A stretch of 64,000 nucleotides of DNA from JAHRAW01 sp028066695. GTDB taxonomy: Bacteria; Pseudomonadota; Gammaproteobacteria; Arenicellales; Poriferihabitantaceae. Below are positions 9,617 through 19,520 of this stretch, piece after piece (positions within the stretch are counted from its first letter, which is position 1; every line of letters starts with the position of its first letter). The notes under the pieces are model-generated. The model was not told the DNA's origin and searched no databases. It saw only the letters and a program-made list of their open reading frames with translations. The position numbers and the translations under genes were made by a program. Location: NCBI GenBank assembly GCA_963457535.1, contig OY734803.1, positions 186,001 through 250,000 of the forward strand. The letters are read 5' to 3'.

Positions 9617-12600
9617 GGCGTCAGCGCCTCCAGATGCGTCATGGCCGCGGTGCGCTCGTCGGCGCCGGTGAGAAAGCCGCCGAAAAGTTCGTCTCCGCGC
9701 AAACCGAGCAGGTATCTGGCGATGAGGATGCCGTCGTCGCCGTCGGAATCGCCGTCGCCGTCCACATCCAGCGCGTTGGAATCCATGCCCTCTTTCAGCG
9801 TGGCTTCGTGCGCGGTGACATCGCCGCCGCTCTGCCCCTGCAGCAGCGAGGCGCCGCGCACGCCGAGCAAATACCGCGCGGTGATGATGCCATCCTGCGC
9901 GGTCGCCACGGCCTCGGCGTCGTTGTGGGCGGCGTCCAAATCCAGGTCAAAGGCGACGATGCGAATGGTGAACTCCAGTTGGTCGGTTACCGGAGTGGCC
10001 GCGCTGTCGGTGGCGACATAAGTGGTCGCCACATCAAGCGGAAACACCAGCGTGCCGCCGCTGTTGTCGGTGATCGTGCCGTGTATCTCGCGGGTGCTGC
10101 CGTCAAAATTCAGCCCGGCAAGGCCGGTGGAATCGGCCGTTATCGTATACGTGACATCGCCTTCGCCATGCTCCACCGCCGGCAGCGTCACCCGCGGGCG
10201 AATCGGCACATCCAGCGCAACGACCAAATCTTCCTGCGTCGCGGCAAACGCCAGCACCTCGCTCGGCGTGGCCGTGACTTCGGCCGACCATTCGCCGGGG
10301 CCGAGGTTATTTTCCGCGGCGATTTGCACATCGTAGGCGGTGTTGTTGGTCAGGCCGGTGACGGTGTAGTTGGTTTCGGTGAAGCCGCCGGTGGAGACGC
10401 CGTTGTCGTCGGCGCCGTTCCACGCGCCGGCGGCGACATCGTCGGCGGTGCCGGCGATGCCGTCGGCGCCGTTGGTGGCCGCGGTGCGCCAGCGCGCGCG
10501 GTAGTTGGCCAGATCCAGGCGCTCCAGCGCGGTCCAACTCAGGCGCAATCGCCGGTCGGCCGGGTTGGCGGCCAGCCCTTCCACCTGCTGCGGAAGCGCG
10601 GTGTCCACCGACACTTCCACGTCGGCCTGTAGCGCGCCCGAGGCCGTGCCGCGCGCGCCGAGCAGGTCAAAGCCGCGGTAGTTCAGCGATTTGACCTCGG
10701 CGGCGGCCGGGGTGCCGGTCAGCATGCGGGTTTCGGTGTCAAACTCCAGGCCGTCCGGCAACTCGCCCTCCAGCACATAGGTATACGGTTCAAAGCCGCC
10801 CTCCAGCGCCGGAAATTCCACGCTCACCGCGGTGTTAATGGTCAGCGTCATTTTTGCCGGCGCCGCTTCGGAAAAAATCGGCGGCGGCGCCAGCGTCAGC
10901 GAAACCGGCTGCGTCACTTCGCGCGGCGGGCGCGCCGAGTCGCGCACCGTGTAGACCATGCTGACTTCCTCGGTCTCGGTGACCATCGGCGGCTCGGCCG
11001 GGTCGGTGGACAGGGTGCGCGTCGCCGCGTTGTATGCGAGATAGGTCGGCACGCCGGTGAGCAGATGCGAAGCGCGCCCGATTGCGCCGTATGCGCGCGG
11101 CAGCACCACTTCGGACTGCAGCGCGCCGTCGGCGTGAAAGCGCACCGGCGCCTGCACCTGCGTCAGCAGCGGCAGCGCGGCGCGGGTGATGGTGACGCGG
11201 TAGGTTTGCGTGTCCTCGCCGTTGTCGGCGGTGATGATGACATCAAAGACATTTTCGCCGACCGCCAGCGGAAACTCGCGCGACGGCGTGTTGTCGCGCC
11301 CGACCCAGCGTTGTCCGCCGCTTTTGCCGATGGTGAAACTCGCGAACTCGTCCTTGGCGGTCGCGGTGATGCGCAGGCGCTCCACATGGTTGTCGACCGA
11401 GGCCGCATAGGCGCTCAACTCCGAATCAAACCCGGGGGAAATTCTTCCGTCGGAAAGACGCAGCCCGATCAGCGCGGTTTCAGCGCTGCGCCGCGGCACC
11501 GCCGAGACCGAGGTGGTCCATTCGCTGAACGCGCCGGCCGCGCCGCCGCCGACGATCTGTTCGGCCGCGATTTGCACTTCGTATTCGGCGCCGACCGTCA
11601 GCGGCCCGAGCAGGTATTCGGTCGCCTGCCGCGAGGTGGCGACAATGCCGTCCGCGCCGCCGGGCCCCTCCCAGGTGTTGTCGGAGCCGTTTTTGACATC
11701 GTCGTCGTCGGACCAGCGCAACCGGTAGCCGCTCAGCGCGCGGCCGTTGGTGCGCTCCGGCGCCTGCCAGTCCACCTTGAGTTTTCTGCCTTCGGCCTGG
11801 GTAACGCTCAGAAAGCGCGGCAACGGCGGCGCGGAATGCGCGCTGTTGGAGGTGGTTTCGCCGGAGGTTTCCGAATACGGGCCTTCCGTGCCGGGAATGG
11901 CCGCGCCGTATATCACGGTGACGCGCACATTGTATTGCACATTTGCCTGCAGTCCCGACAAAATATGACTGGTGGTATCGGGCCGGCCGCTGGCGGTATG
12001 GGCGGTGGTCCAGCCGGCGGAGCCGGACCTTTGGCGCTGCACCCGGTAGCGCAGAAAGTTGCTGCCGTTGAAATCGGGCCGAGTCCAGTGCACATCAATT
12101 CGGGTGGCGCTGACGCGCGTCAGCGAGACATCCTGCGGAGCGTCCGGCGGCGCCTCCAAAAAGACCTCGGTGCTGACCCAGTTGCTGCGGCCGTTGGCGC
12201 CGACCACGGCGATATCCAGGCGGTAACGCCGGCCGTATGGCAGATCGGCGCCGGCCTCGGTGGTGTAGGCGTTTCGGGCGGAATCCACGCGAACGCCGTC
12301 GGCGCCGCCTTCGTTGAGCCACTCGGGGAAAAACCCCTGGCGCTTCCAGCGCAGCAGGTAATGGCTGATTTGCGCCTCGGCGGCGTTTGCCGGCGGCTGC
12401 CAGGCCATGCGAATGTTGTGATCGCTCGGCGTGGCGTTGGTTGCGGTGAAGGAATTCACCACTCCGGGCGCCGGCACCGGCGGCGCCGGCGTCGGCGGCT
12501 GCGGCGCGGTGACCTTGGCGTTCGCCGACCAACTGCTGTATCCGGTGCTGTTGCGCGCGCGAATGCGCACCGTGTATTCGGTGCCGGGGGTGATGGTCAG

Positions 12601-14283
12601 CCCGGTGGCGGTGCTGTTGTCAAATACGAACGGACTTCCGGTGAAAGCTGCCCACTCTTCGCCGCGGCTGACGCCGGGGATGTCGTAATCCCCGCTGAAT
12701 TCCCAGTCGGCGTCGGCGTCGTTGGAGAGTTGCCATTGGTATTGCCAAATGGTGGAGCCGCCGTCGTATTTCGGCGGAAACCACCGCACCGTCATGGTGT
12801 TGTGCGTCGCCGTGAAGGAAGTGATGCGCGGCGGCCCGCCTTCCGGCGCCACGGTGCGATCGCGCGCGGCAGTGTTAAGAGAGTCGGACCATTCGCCGAC
12901 GCCGGCTTCGTTGAAAGCGCGCAACTGCGTGTCGGTGCCGCGATTGGTCGGCAATGAGGTCACCAGAAAACTGTGCGCTTCGCGCACGCTGCGGCCGTCC
13001 GCGCTCAAAGTGGCGCGGGCGCCCCCATTGAGATAGCGCCCGTTTACTTCGATGCCCATCTTCGGCTGCCACACGCGGAATTCGTAGCCGAGAACTTCCA
13101 GCGCCGGCTTGGGATTCGGCGGAGTGAAGTGAAACATGACCTTGCCGCCGCGCTGCTGCGCGAATTGCAGGGTCGGTTTGCCCGGCTTGGCCTGCGACTG
13201 GCCGCGGGAGCCGGCGCTGGACTGCACTGCGTTGGACCAATCGGACTGCAGGTTGCGGGCGTTGACCACGCGCAGTTGGTATAGAGTGGTGTGGTTGGCG
13301 TTAATGCCGGTAATGGTCAGCGAGTTGCCGCCCTGTATGCGCACAAAGGTGCCGTCCGAGCCGCCGGCGTTGCTGTGCCAATCCATGTCAAGGGAGCCGA
13401 GCCCGGCGCCGGCGGTCCACCGCCAGCGGTAGACCACGCCGACTATCGGCGAGCCGCCGTTGTCGGCGAGCGTCCATTTCAACGACACTTTGTTTTGGCG
13501 CGGCTCCACCGTTATCACCGGCGCCGCCGGATTGGTGTAAGGCGCGGTTTCCAACGCATCCGACCACTCGCCGACGCCGCGGCGGTTGTAGCCGGCGACC
13601 TGCACAACATATGTCTGCCCGTTGGTCAGGCCGGTGATGTTGTGGTCGCGGCGGTTGGCGATGGCGATTCCGGCCGAGGCCGGCACACGAAAGCCGAATT
13701 CGCCGCCCGGATTGATCCAGTCGGTGGAGCCGGCGCCGCGCGCCCAGCGCACCGCGTAACCGGTCGGTTGCTGCTGCGTCGTGCTGGAAACAAAACCGCT
13801 GAGCCAGTTGACTTCAATGGCGCCGTTGCCCGGTTTCAGGTGCACGCCGCTCACTTTGGGCGGCGCGCCGAGCCCGGTGTTGACGCGCAGCGCGACTCCG
13901 CTCCATCGGGTGACCTCCGCGCCGCTGACCATCTTGTCCGAGCCGATTTCAAAGTTGTAGCCCTTGTTGGGCACAAGCCCGGTGACGCGAATGCCGGTGG
14001 CGGCGCCGCCGCCGGGAACCGCCAGCCCGGTGTTCGTGCCCGGATTGAGCCACGAGCCGGTGCCCGGCAGCGTCCAGCGAATGCGGTATCGCAGAATATT
14101 CGCGGCGTTGGTCGCCGGCGCCCAGTAGGCGGTGACGGTGCTGTGATCGACGCTCCATACGATGCTGCGCGGCAAATCAGCGGCGGCGGCATTTTGCGCC
14201 TGCGCGACCGGGGCGGCGGCAAGCGAAGCCAGCAACAGTGCCGCTTTCGCGACGAATCCAAGGGAGGTTCGTTTGGCGGACAC
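9613..14283 (-). CDS. Giant secreted FN3 / cadherin-like protein C with dockerin-like C-terminus
   Basis: From a GTG at 14283 the product is 1556 aa and starts with a clean signal peptide (SAKRTSLGFVAKAALLLASL, cleavage near AQAQ). The frame stays open to an ATG at 14448, but those 55 extra residues are translation of a 12-bp repeat tract, so the GTG is preferred; neither start has a clear ribosome site. Domain order mirrors protein B: FN3 repeats, a cadherin-like module (DGRISPGFDSELSAYAAS), Ig-like modules (GLEFDTETRMLTGTP), FN3, and two dockerin-like calcium loops (AQDGIITARYLLGVRG; DVDGDGDSDGDDGILIARY). The stop overlaps the start of protein B. Probable extracellular adhesion or matrix protein; the partner is unknown. 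Confidence 0.87.
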   Translation of the reverse strand: MSAKRTSLGFVAKAALLLASLAAAPVAQAQNAAAADLPRSIVWSVDHSTVTAYWAPATNAANILRYRIRWTLPGTGSWLNPGTNTGLAVPGGGAATGIRVTGLVPNKGYNFEIGSDKMVSGAEVTRWSGVALRVNTGLGAPPKVSGVHLKPGNGAIEVNWLSGFVSSTTQQQPTGYAVRWARGAGSTDWINPGGEFGFRVPASAGIAIANRRDHNITGLTNGQTYVVQVAGYNRRGVGEWSDALETAPYTNPAAPVITVEPRQNKVSLKWTLADNGGSPIVGVVYRWRWTAGAGLGSLDMDWHSNAGGSDGTFVRIQGGNSLTITGINANHTTLYQLRVVNARNLQSDWSNAVQSSAGSRGQSQAKPGKPTLQFAQQRGGKVMFHFTPPNPKPALEVLGYEFRVWQPKMGIEVNGRYLNGGARATLSADGRSVREAHSFLVTSLPTNRGTDTQLRAFNEAGVGEWSDSLNTAARDRTVAPEGGPPRITSFTATHNTMTVRWFPPKYDGGSTIWQYQWQLSNDADADWEFSGDYDIPGVSRGEEWAAFTGSPFVFDNSTATGLTITPGTEYTVRIRARNSTGYSSWSANAKVTAPQPPTPAPPVPAPGVVNSFTATNATPSDHNIRMAWQPPANAAEAQISHYLLRWKRQGFFPEWLNEGGADGVRVDSARNAYTTEAGADLPYGRRYRLDIAVVGANGRSNWVSTEVFLEAPPDAPQDVSLTRVSATRIDVHWTRPDFNGSNFLRYRVQRQRSGSAGWTTAHTASGRPDTTSHILSGLQANVQYNVRVTVIYGAAIPGTEGPYSETSGETTSNSAHSAPPLPRFLSVTQAEGRKLKVDWQAPERTNGRALSGYRLRWSDDDDVKNGSDNTWEGPGGADGIVATSRQATEYLLGPLTVGAEYEVQIAAEQIVGGGAAGAFSEWTTSVSAVPRRSAETALIGLRLSDGRISPGFDSELSAYAASVDNHVERLRITATAKDEFASFTIGKSGGQRWVGRDNTPSREFPLAVGENVFDVIITADNGEDTQTYRVTITRAALPLLTQVQAPVRFHADGALQSEVVLPRAYGAIGRASHLLTGVPTYLAYNAATRTLSTDPAEPPMVTETEEVSMVYTVRDSARPPREVTQPVSLTLAPPPIFSEAAPAKMTLTINTAVSVEFPALEGGFEPYTYVLEGELPDGLEFDTETRMLTGTPAAAEVKSLNYRGFDLLGARGTASGALQADVEVSVDTALPQQVEGLAANPADRRLRLSWTALERLDLANYRARWRTAATNGADGIAGTADDVAAGAWNGADDNGVSTGGFTETNYTVTGLTNNTAYDVQIAAENNLGPGEWSAEVTATPSEVLAFAATQEDLVVALDVPIRPRVTLPAVEHGEGDVTYTITADSTGLAGLNFDGSTREIHGTITDNSGGTLVFPLDVATTYVATDSAATPVTDQLEFTIRIVAFDLDLDAAHNDAEAVATAQDGIITARYLLGVRGASLLQGQSGGDVTAHEATLKEGMDSNALDVDGDGDSDGDDGILIARYLLGLRGDELFGGFLTGADERTAAMTHLEALTP

Positions 14284-14349
14284 TTGGGTTTTTTTGCGGC
14301 GGTCGTTGGCGAATCGCAAAATTTCAGGGATTAAAAACCGGGTGGCGCG

Positions 14350-14480
14350 GTTTGTCAATAGCGAAAGCGAAAAAATCCGCGGAAAATCCCGGTGAAAAAT
14401 CCTTCGCCGAAAAAGTCCGTCGGAAAGTTCGGGGAAAAAATCGGTCAAAAAACCCGCCGAAAAAAGCCGGCCGGAAAATC
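14350..14480 (+). repeat. Degenerate 12-bp GAAAA-centred tandem repeat tract
   Basis: About nine imperfect units of roughly 12 bp follow each other, each with the pattern (C/G)(C/G)nGAAAAn(T/C)(C/G): for example GCGGAAAATCCC, GGTGAAAAATCC and GGGGAAAAAATC. The tract lies in the leader of FN3 protein C. The 14284-14546 interval holds nothing else that I can assign. The same unit recurs at 40890-41040, 48880-48960, 51095-51165 and 52465-52770. Confidence 0.6.
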
Positions 14481-14546
14481 ACTTTTCCCTTAAGAAACCG
14501 CTTACAAAATCGTTGCAAAAACTGATGAAAACTAAGCGGAATTTTC

Positions 14547-16472
<1,926 letters not shown>

Positions 16473-16503
16473 CGCCGTTTCAGTCGGCGCCAGAGAGGCT
16501 GCA

Positions 16504-16827
16504 TCAGTATTGCGACTCCGGCACATGCACGACCAGGCCGTCCATTTCCGGCGCGAGTTTAATTTGGCACGCGAGGCGGCTGGTCGCGTCCACGCCTTCG
16601 GCGAACTCCAGCATTTCCGTTTCCATTTCTTCGGGCGGCGGAAGCTTGCCGAACCATTTTGCATCCACATGCACATGACATGTCGCGCAACTGCAGACGC
16701 CGCCGCATTCGGCAAGGATGCCCGGCACTTCGTCGCGCTTGGCGATGCGCATTAACACATCGCCCTCCTCCGCTTGCGCTTCACGCGAAGTTCCGTCGGC
16801 GAGTTGGAAAGTGATTTGAATGCTCAT
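16504..16827 (-). CDS. 2Fe-2S ferredoxin, adrenodoxin/Isc type
   Basis: This is a 107-aa soluble electron carrier. The cluster ligands are C41-x5-C47-x2-C50 and C87 within AECGGVCSCATCHV and SRLACQI, the vertebrate/adrenodoxin-type pattern; C45 is an extra cysteine in the loop. The ATG overlaps the stop of the upstream LysE gene (ATGA), and its own TGA overlaps the probable start of the acetoacetate-CoA ligase (TGATG), so it is embedded in the operon. In this setting it could feed or drain electrons from the upstream Rieske-fused enzymes, which is inference. Confidence 0.92.
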   Translation of the reverse strand: MSIQITFQLADGTSREAQAEEGDVLMRIAKRDEVPGILAECGGVCSCATCHVHVDAKWFGKLPPPEEMETEMLEFAEGVDATSRLACQIKLAPEMDGLVVHVPESQY

Positions 16828-17429
16828 TGCGCGAACAACACCGGATACAGCGTCGCCACCAATAACGCGGCGATGGTGTAGTTGAAGACGCGCAATTTTA
16901 CCGGATCGGACAGCCACCGCCGCAACTGCACGCCGAGCACCGCCCATGCGCTGACCGACGGCAGAGTGATCGTCCCGAAAATGACGGCGACCATGACCAC
17001 GCCAAAAAGCGAATGCGACGGCGGCGTGAACGCGCTGATCGCGGTCAGCGCCATCACCCATGCTTTCGGATTGACCCACTGAAACATCGCCGCCTGAAAA
17101 AAACTCACCGGCTTTCCGCCGCGCTGCGAGGCGTCTCCGGACGGCGGCGCCGCGGTCGCGGTCTTCCACGCGAGGAACAGCAGGTAGCAAATGCTGAGCG
17201 TTTTGAGGATGAGATAACTCAGCGGATAGGCGTTGAAAACGCCGATGAGTCCGGCGCCGACCAGCGCGATCATCAAGGTAAACCCGCCGCACACGCCGAG
17301 CACCACCGGCCAGGTGCGCCGCATTCCAAAATTCACGCCGGAAACCAGCACCATCAGGTTGTTGGGGCCCGGCGTTATCGACGAGACGAACGAGAAAAAC
17401 GCCAGGCCGGCGAGGAGTTCCGGAGTCAT
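16824..17429 (-). CDS. LysE/RhtB-family amino-acid exporter
   Basis: The product is 201 aa with about six hydrophobic segments. The family signature SITPGPNNLMVLVSG lies near residues 17-31, and FQWVNPKAWVMAL follows near 115-127. Members export amino acids or related small solutes across the inner membrane. It starts 15 nt after the stop of the Rieske-TPP gene and overlaps the ferredoxin by ATGA. The substrate cannot be read from sequence; in this operon it may be a product of the TPP or glutamate-synthase-like enzymes. Confidence 0.88.
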   Translation of the reverse strand: MTPELLAGLAFFSFVSSITPGPNNLMVLVSGVNFGMRRTWPVVLGVCGGFTLMIALVGAGLIGVFNAYPLSYLILKTLSICYLLFLAWKTATAAPPSGDASQRGGKPVSFFQAAMFQWVNPKAWVMALTAISAFTPPSHSLFGVVMVAVIFGTITLPSVSAWAVLGVQLRRWLSDPVKLRVFNYTIAALLVATLYPVLFAQ

Positions 17430-17444
17430 TTGCAGGCGGCGTTT

Positions 17445-19421
17445 TTAAATCAAATCCGCGTCGGACATGATTTCCACCAGCGCCGGGCCGTTGTGCGCCA
17501 GCGCTTTTTGCACGGCGCTATCCAGTTTTTCCGGCTGCGTTACGCGCTCGCCGTGCGCGCCGCACAGGCGCGCATACGCGGCGAAGTTCGGGTTGTGCAG
17601 TTGCGTCTGCCAGACGCGCCATTCGCCGGCGCGCTGCTCCTTGCTGATCTTGCCGAGTTGCTCGTTGTTCAGCAAAAAGTGCGTGATGTTCATTTGGTAC
17701 TTGACCGCGGTGGTCAGTTCGGCGAGGTATTGCCCGAAGCCGCCGTCGCCGCTGATGGAGATGACTTGGCGGCCGCGCAGGTTTTCCATGTCGCGCGCCG
17801 CCGCCCACGCGCCCATCGCCGCCGGAAAGGAAAAACCGATGGAGCCGAGGTAGCCGGACATCAACACCGACTGTTCGGCGCATTCAAAATAGCGGCCGAA
17901 CGAATAGGTGTTGTTGCCGACATCCACGGCGATGATTGCGTCCTTCGGCGCGAGGCGGGTCAGCGCGTCAAAAATCACCGCGGAGTTGAGGCCGCGTCCG
18001 CGGTCGTCGGCGCGGCGGTTGGCTTTTTCCGCGCGCCAAATTTTCCAGCGCTCGGCGATTTCTTTGCGCTGATCAACGGTTTTTGGTTTGCCGGCGGCGT
18101 CGCGCAACAGTTTTGCGGTCGCGCCGATTTCACCCCACAGCGGCAATTCCACCGGGTGAAATTTGCCGAGCGCCATCTGTTCAAAATCCACCTGAATAAT
18201 CGGCCGCTTGGTGGTGATGCCGGTGTGATCGGAGAACGACGAGCCGAACGCGAGAATTAAATCGCATTCGTTCATAAACCAACTGGCAATCGGCGTGCCC
18301 GAGCGCCCGAGCACGCCGGCGGCGAGCGGATGCGCGTCGGAAATTTGCCCCTTGCCTTTGAAAGTGGTCAGCACCGGCGCGTTTAAGGTTTCGGCCAGCG
18401 CAATCACCTCGTTCATGGACTCGCGCGCGCCGTAGCCGGCGATGAGAATCGGGCGGCGGTATTTTTTCAGCATGTCCGCGGCGCGCGCCAGCGCCTCGGG
18501 CGGCGGCGTGATTTGCTGCGCGGCCAGCCGCCCGGCCGGATGCGCGGCTTTTGCTTCGCCGGCCTCAATCGTCTGCACATTGTCCGGAAAGATCAGATGC
18601 GCCGGCACGCGGTTTACGATGGCGTTTTTGCAGGCGAGGCTCATCAACTCGGCATGCTTGCTGGTGTGCAGCGCGGTCTGGCTGAAATCGGCGACCGATT
18701 CAAACGCCGCGGCCAGGTCAATTTCCTGAAACGCGCCGGGCCCGAACACCTGCACTGCGACCTGCCCGGTCAGCGCGAGCGCCGGCGCGCGGTCCACTTT
18801 CGCGTCCCACAATCCGGTCAGCAAGTTGGTCGCGCCGGGTCCGGCGATGGTCAGGCAGGCGGCCGGTTTGCCCGAGAGTTTGGCGTAGCCGCTGCAGGCG
18901 AACGCCGCGGCGCCTTCGTGGCGGATGCCGTAATAGGACAGGTTGCCGGCGACTTCCTGTTGGCGCAGCGCTTCGGCCAGGCCGAGGTTGGAATGCCCAA
19001 CCATGCCGAATACCGTCCGAATGCCCCAATTGACCATGGTCTCGGCCATCACATCGGACACGGTGCGCGCGCGTTGCGGCTCCTTTTCCAGGCCGAGGTA
19101 AATGCCGTCTTCGCGCACTTCCAGCGGATAAATCCGCTGCCCGGAATCTTCGTGGCCGCCGGGCGGTTTGCCGGTCTGCGGGTCAAAATCCCAGCCGTGC
19201 CACGGGCAGCGCAGCCAGCATTTGCCGTCCTTGCCGGTCTCAATGGTGCCCTCGCCGAGCGGCCCGCCCTGGTGCGGGCAGCGGTTGTCCATCGCCGTGT
19301 AGCGCCCGCCGACATGGGTCAGCGCCACGGTTTTGTCGCCGGCGGTCGCGCTTTTGACGCGGCCCTCGGGGAGTTCGTCAATCCCGGCGATTTTGTGCCA
19401 GTCAAGTTCGGGAGAATTCAT
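17445..19421 (-). CDS. Rieske [2Fe-2S] domain fused to a TPP-dependent acetolactate-synthase-like enzyme
   Basis: This 658-aa fusion has two parts. Residues about 1-115 are a complete Rieske ferredoxin domain: C48-x-H50 (RCPHQGGPLGEG) and C72-x2-H75 (RCPWHGWDF). Residues about 119-658 are a full three-domain TPP enzyme: an N-terminal pyrimidine-binding domain with the catalytic glutamate in IRHEGAAAFACSGYAKLSG (E169), a central domain, and a C-terminal PP domain with GDGGFGQYLAE...LLNN, the GDG-to-NN magnesium/TPP motif. The TPP part resembles acetolactate synthase or sulfoacetaldehyde acetyltransferase relatives, so decarboxylation or C2 transfer from a 2-oxo acid is likely; the substrate is unknown. 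It lies 99 nt downstream of another Rieske fusion. No ribosome site is clear at 19421, but the Rieske domain begins directly there. Confidence 0.88.
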   Translation of the reverse strand: MNSPELDWHKIAGIDELPEGRVKSATAGDKTVALTHVGGRYTAMDNRCPHQGGPLGEGTIETGKDGKCWLRCPWHGWDFDPQTGKPPGGHEDSGQRIYPLEVREDGIYLGLEKEPQRARTVSDVMAETMVNWGIRTVFGMVGHSNLGLAEALRQQEVAGNLSYYGIRHEGAAAFACSGYAKLSGKPAACLTIAGPGATNLLTGLWDAKVDRAPALALTGQVAVQVFGPGAFQEIDLAAAFESVADFSQTALHTSKHAELMSLACKNAIVNRVPAHLIFPDNVQTIEAGEAKAAHPAGRLAAQQITPPPEALARAADMLKKYRRPILIAGYGARESMNEVIALAETLNAPVLTTFKGKGQISDAHPLAAGVLGRSGTPIASWFMNECDLILAFGSSFSDHTGITTKRPIIQVDFEQMALGKFHPVELPLWGEIGATAKLLRDAAGKPKTVDQRKEIAERWKIWRAEKANRRADDRGRGLNSAVIFDALTRLAPKDAIIAVDVGNNTYSFGRYFECAEQSVLMSGYLGSIGFSFPAAMGAWAAARDMENLRGRQVISISGDGGFGQYLAELTTAVKYQMNITHFLLNNEQLGKISKEQRAGEWRVWQTQLHNPNFAAYARLCGAHGERVTQPEKLDSAVQKALAHNGPALVEIMSDADLI

Positions 19422-19520
19422 GGTTTTGCCGTTTTTTCAAGGGAAATCAAGTTTTTGCGGGTGAAATTCAAAAAAGGCCGCAGTAATTAAAAAGTCCCGC
19501 GGAAACCGCCGGGAAGCGAA

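Noticed and set aside
6395..10021. Plus-strand open frame of about 1208 codons across FN3 protein B
   Set aside because: It is a mirror of a minus-strand repeat-rich high-GC gene: arginine-, alanine- and glycine-rich translation, no domain, no ribosome site, and the opposite strand has clear FN3 domains.
11065..12957. Plus-strand open frame of about 630 codons across FN3 protein C
   Set aside because: Same shadow effect as above; its translation resembles that of the shadow in protein B only because the two coding genes are duplicates.
17013..18260. Plus-strand 415-codon frame over LysE and the Rieske-TPP gene
   Set aside because: Spans two real genes on the other strand and shows no protein-like motif.
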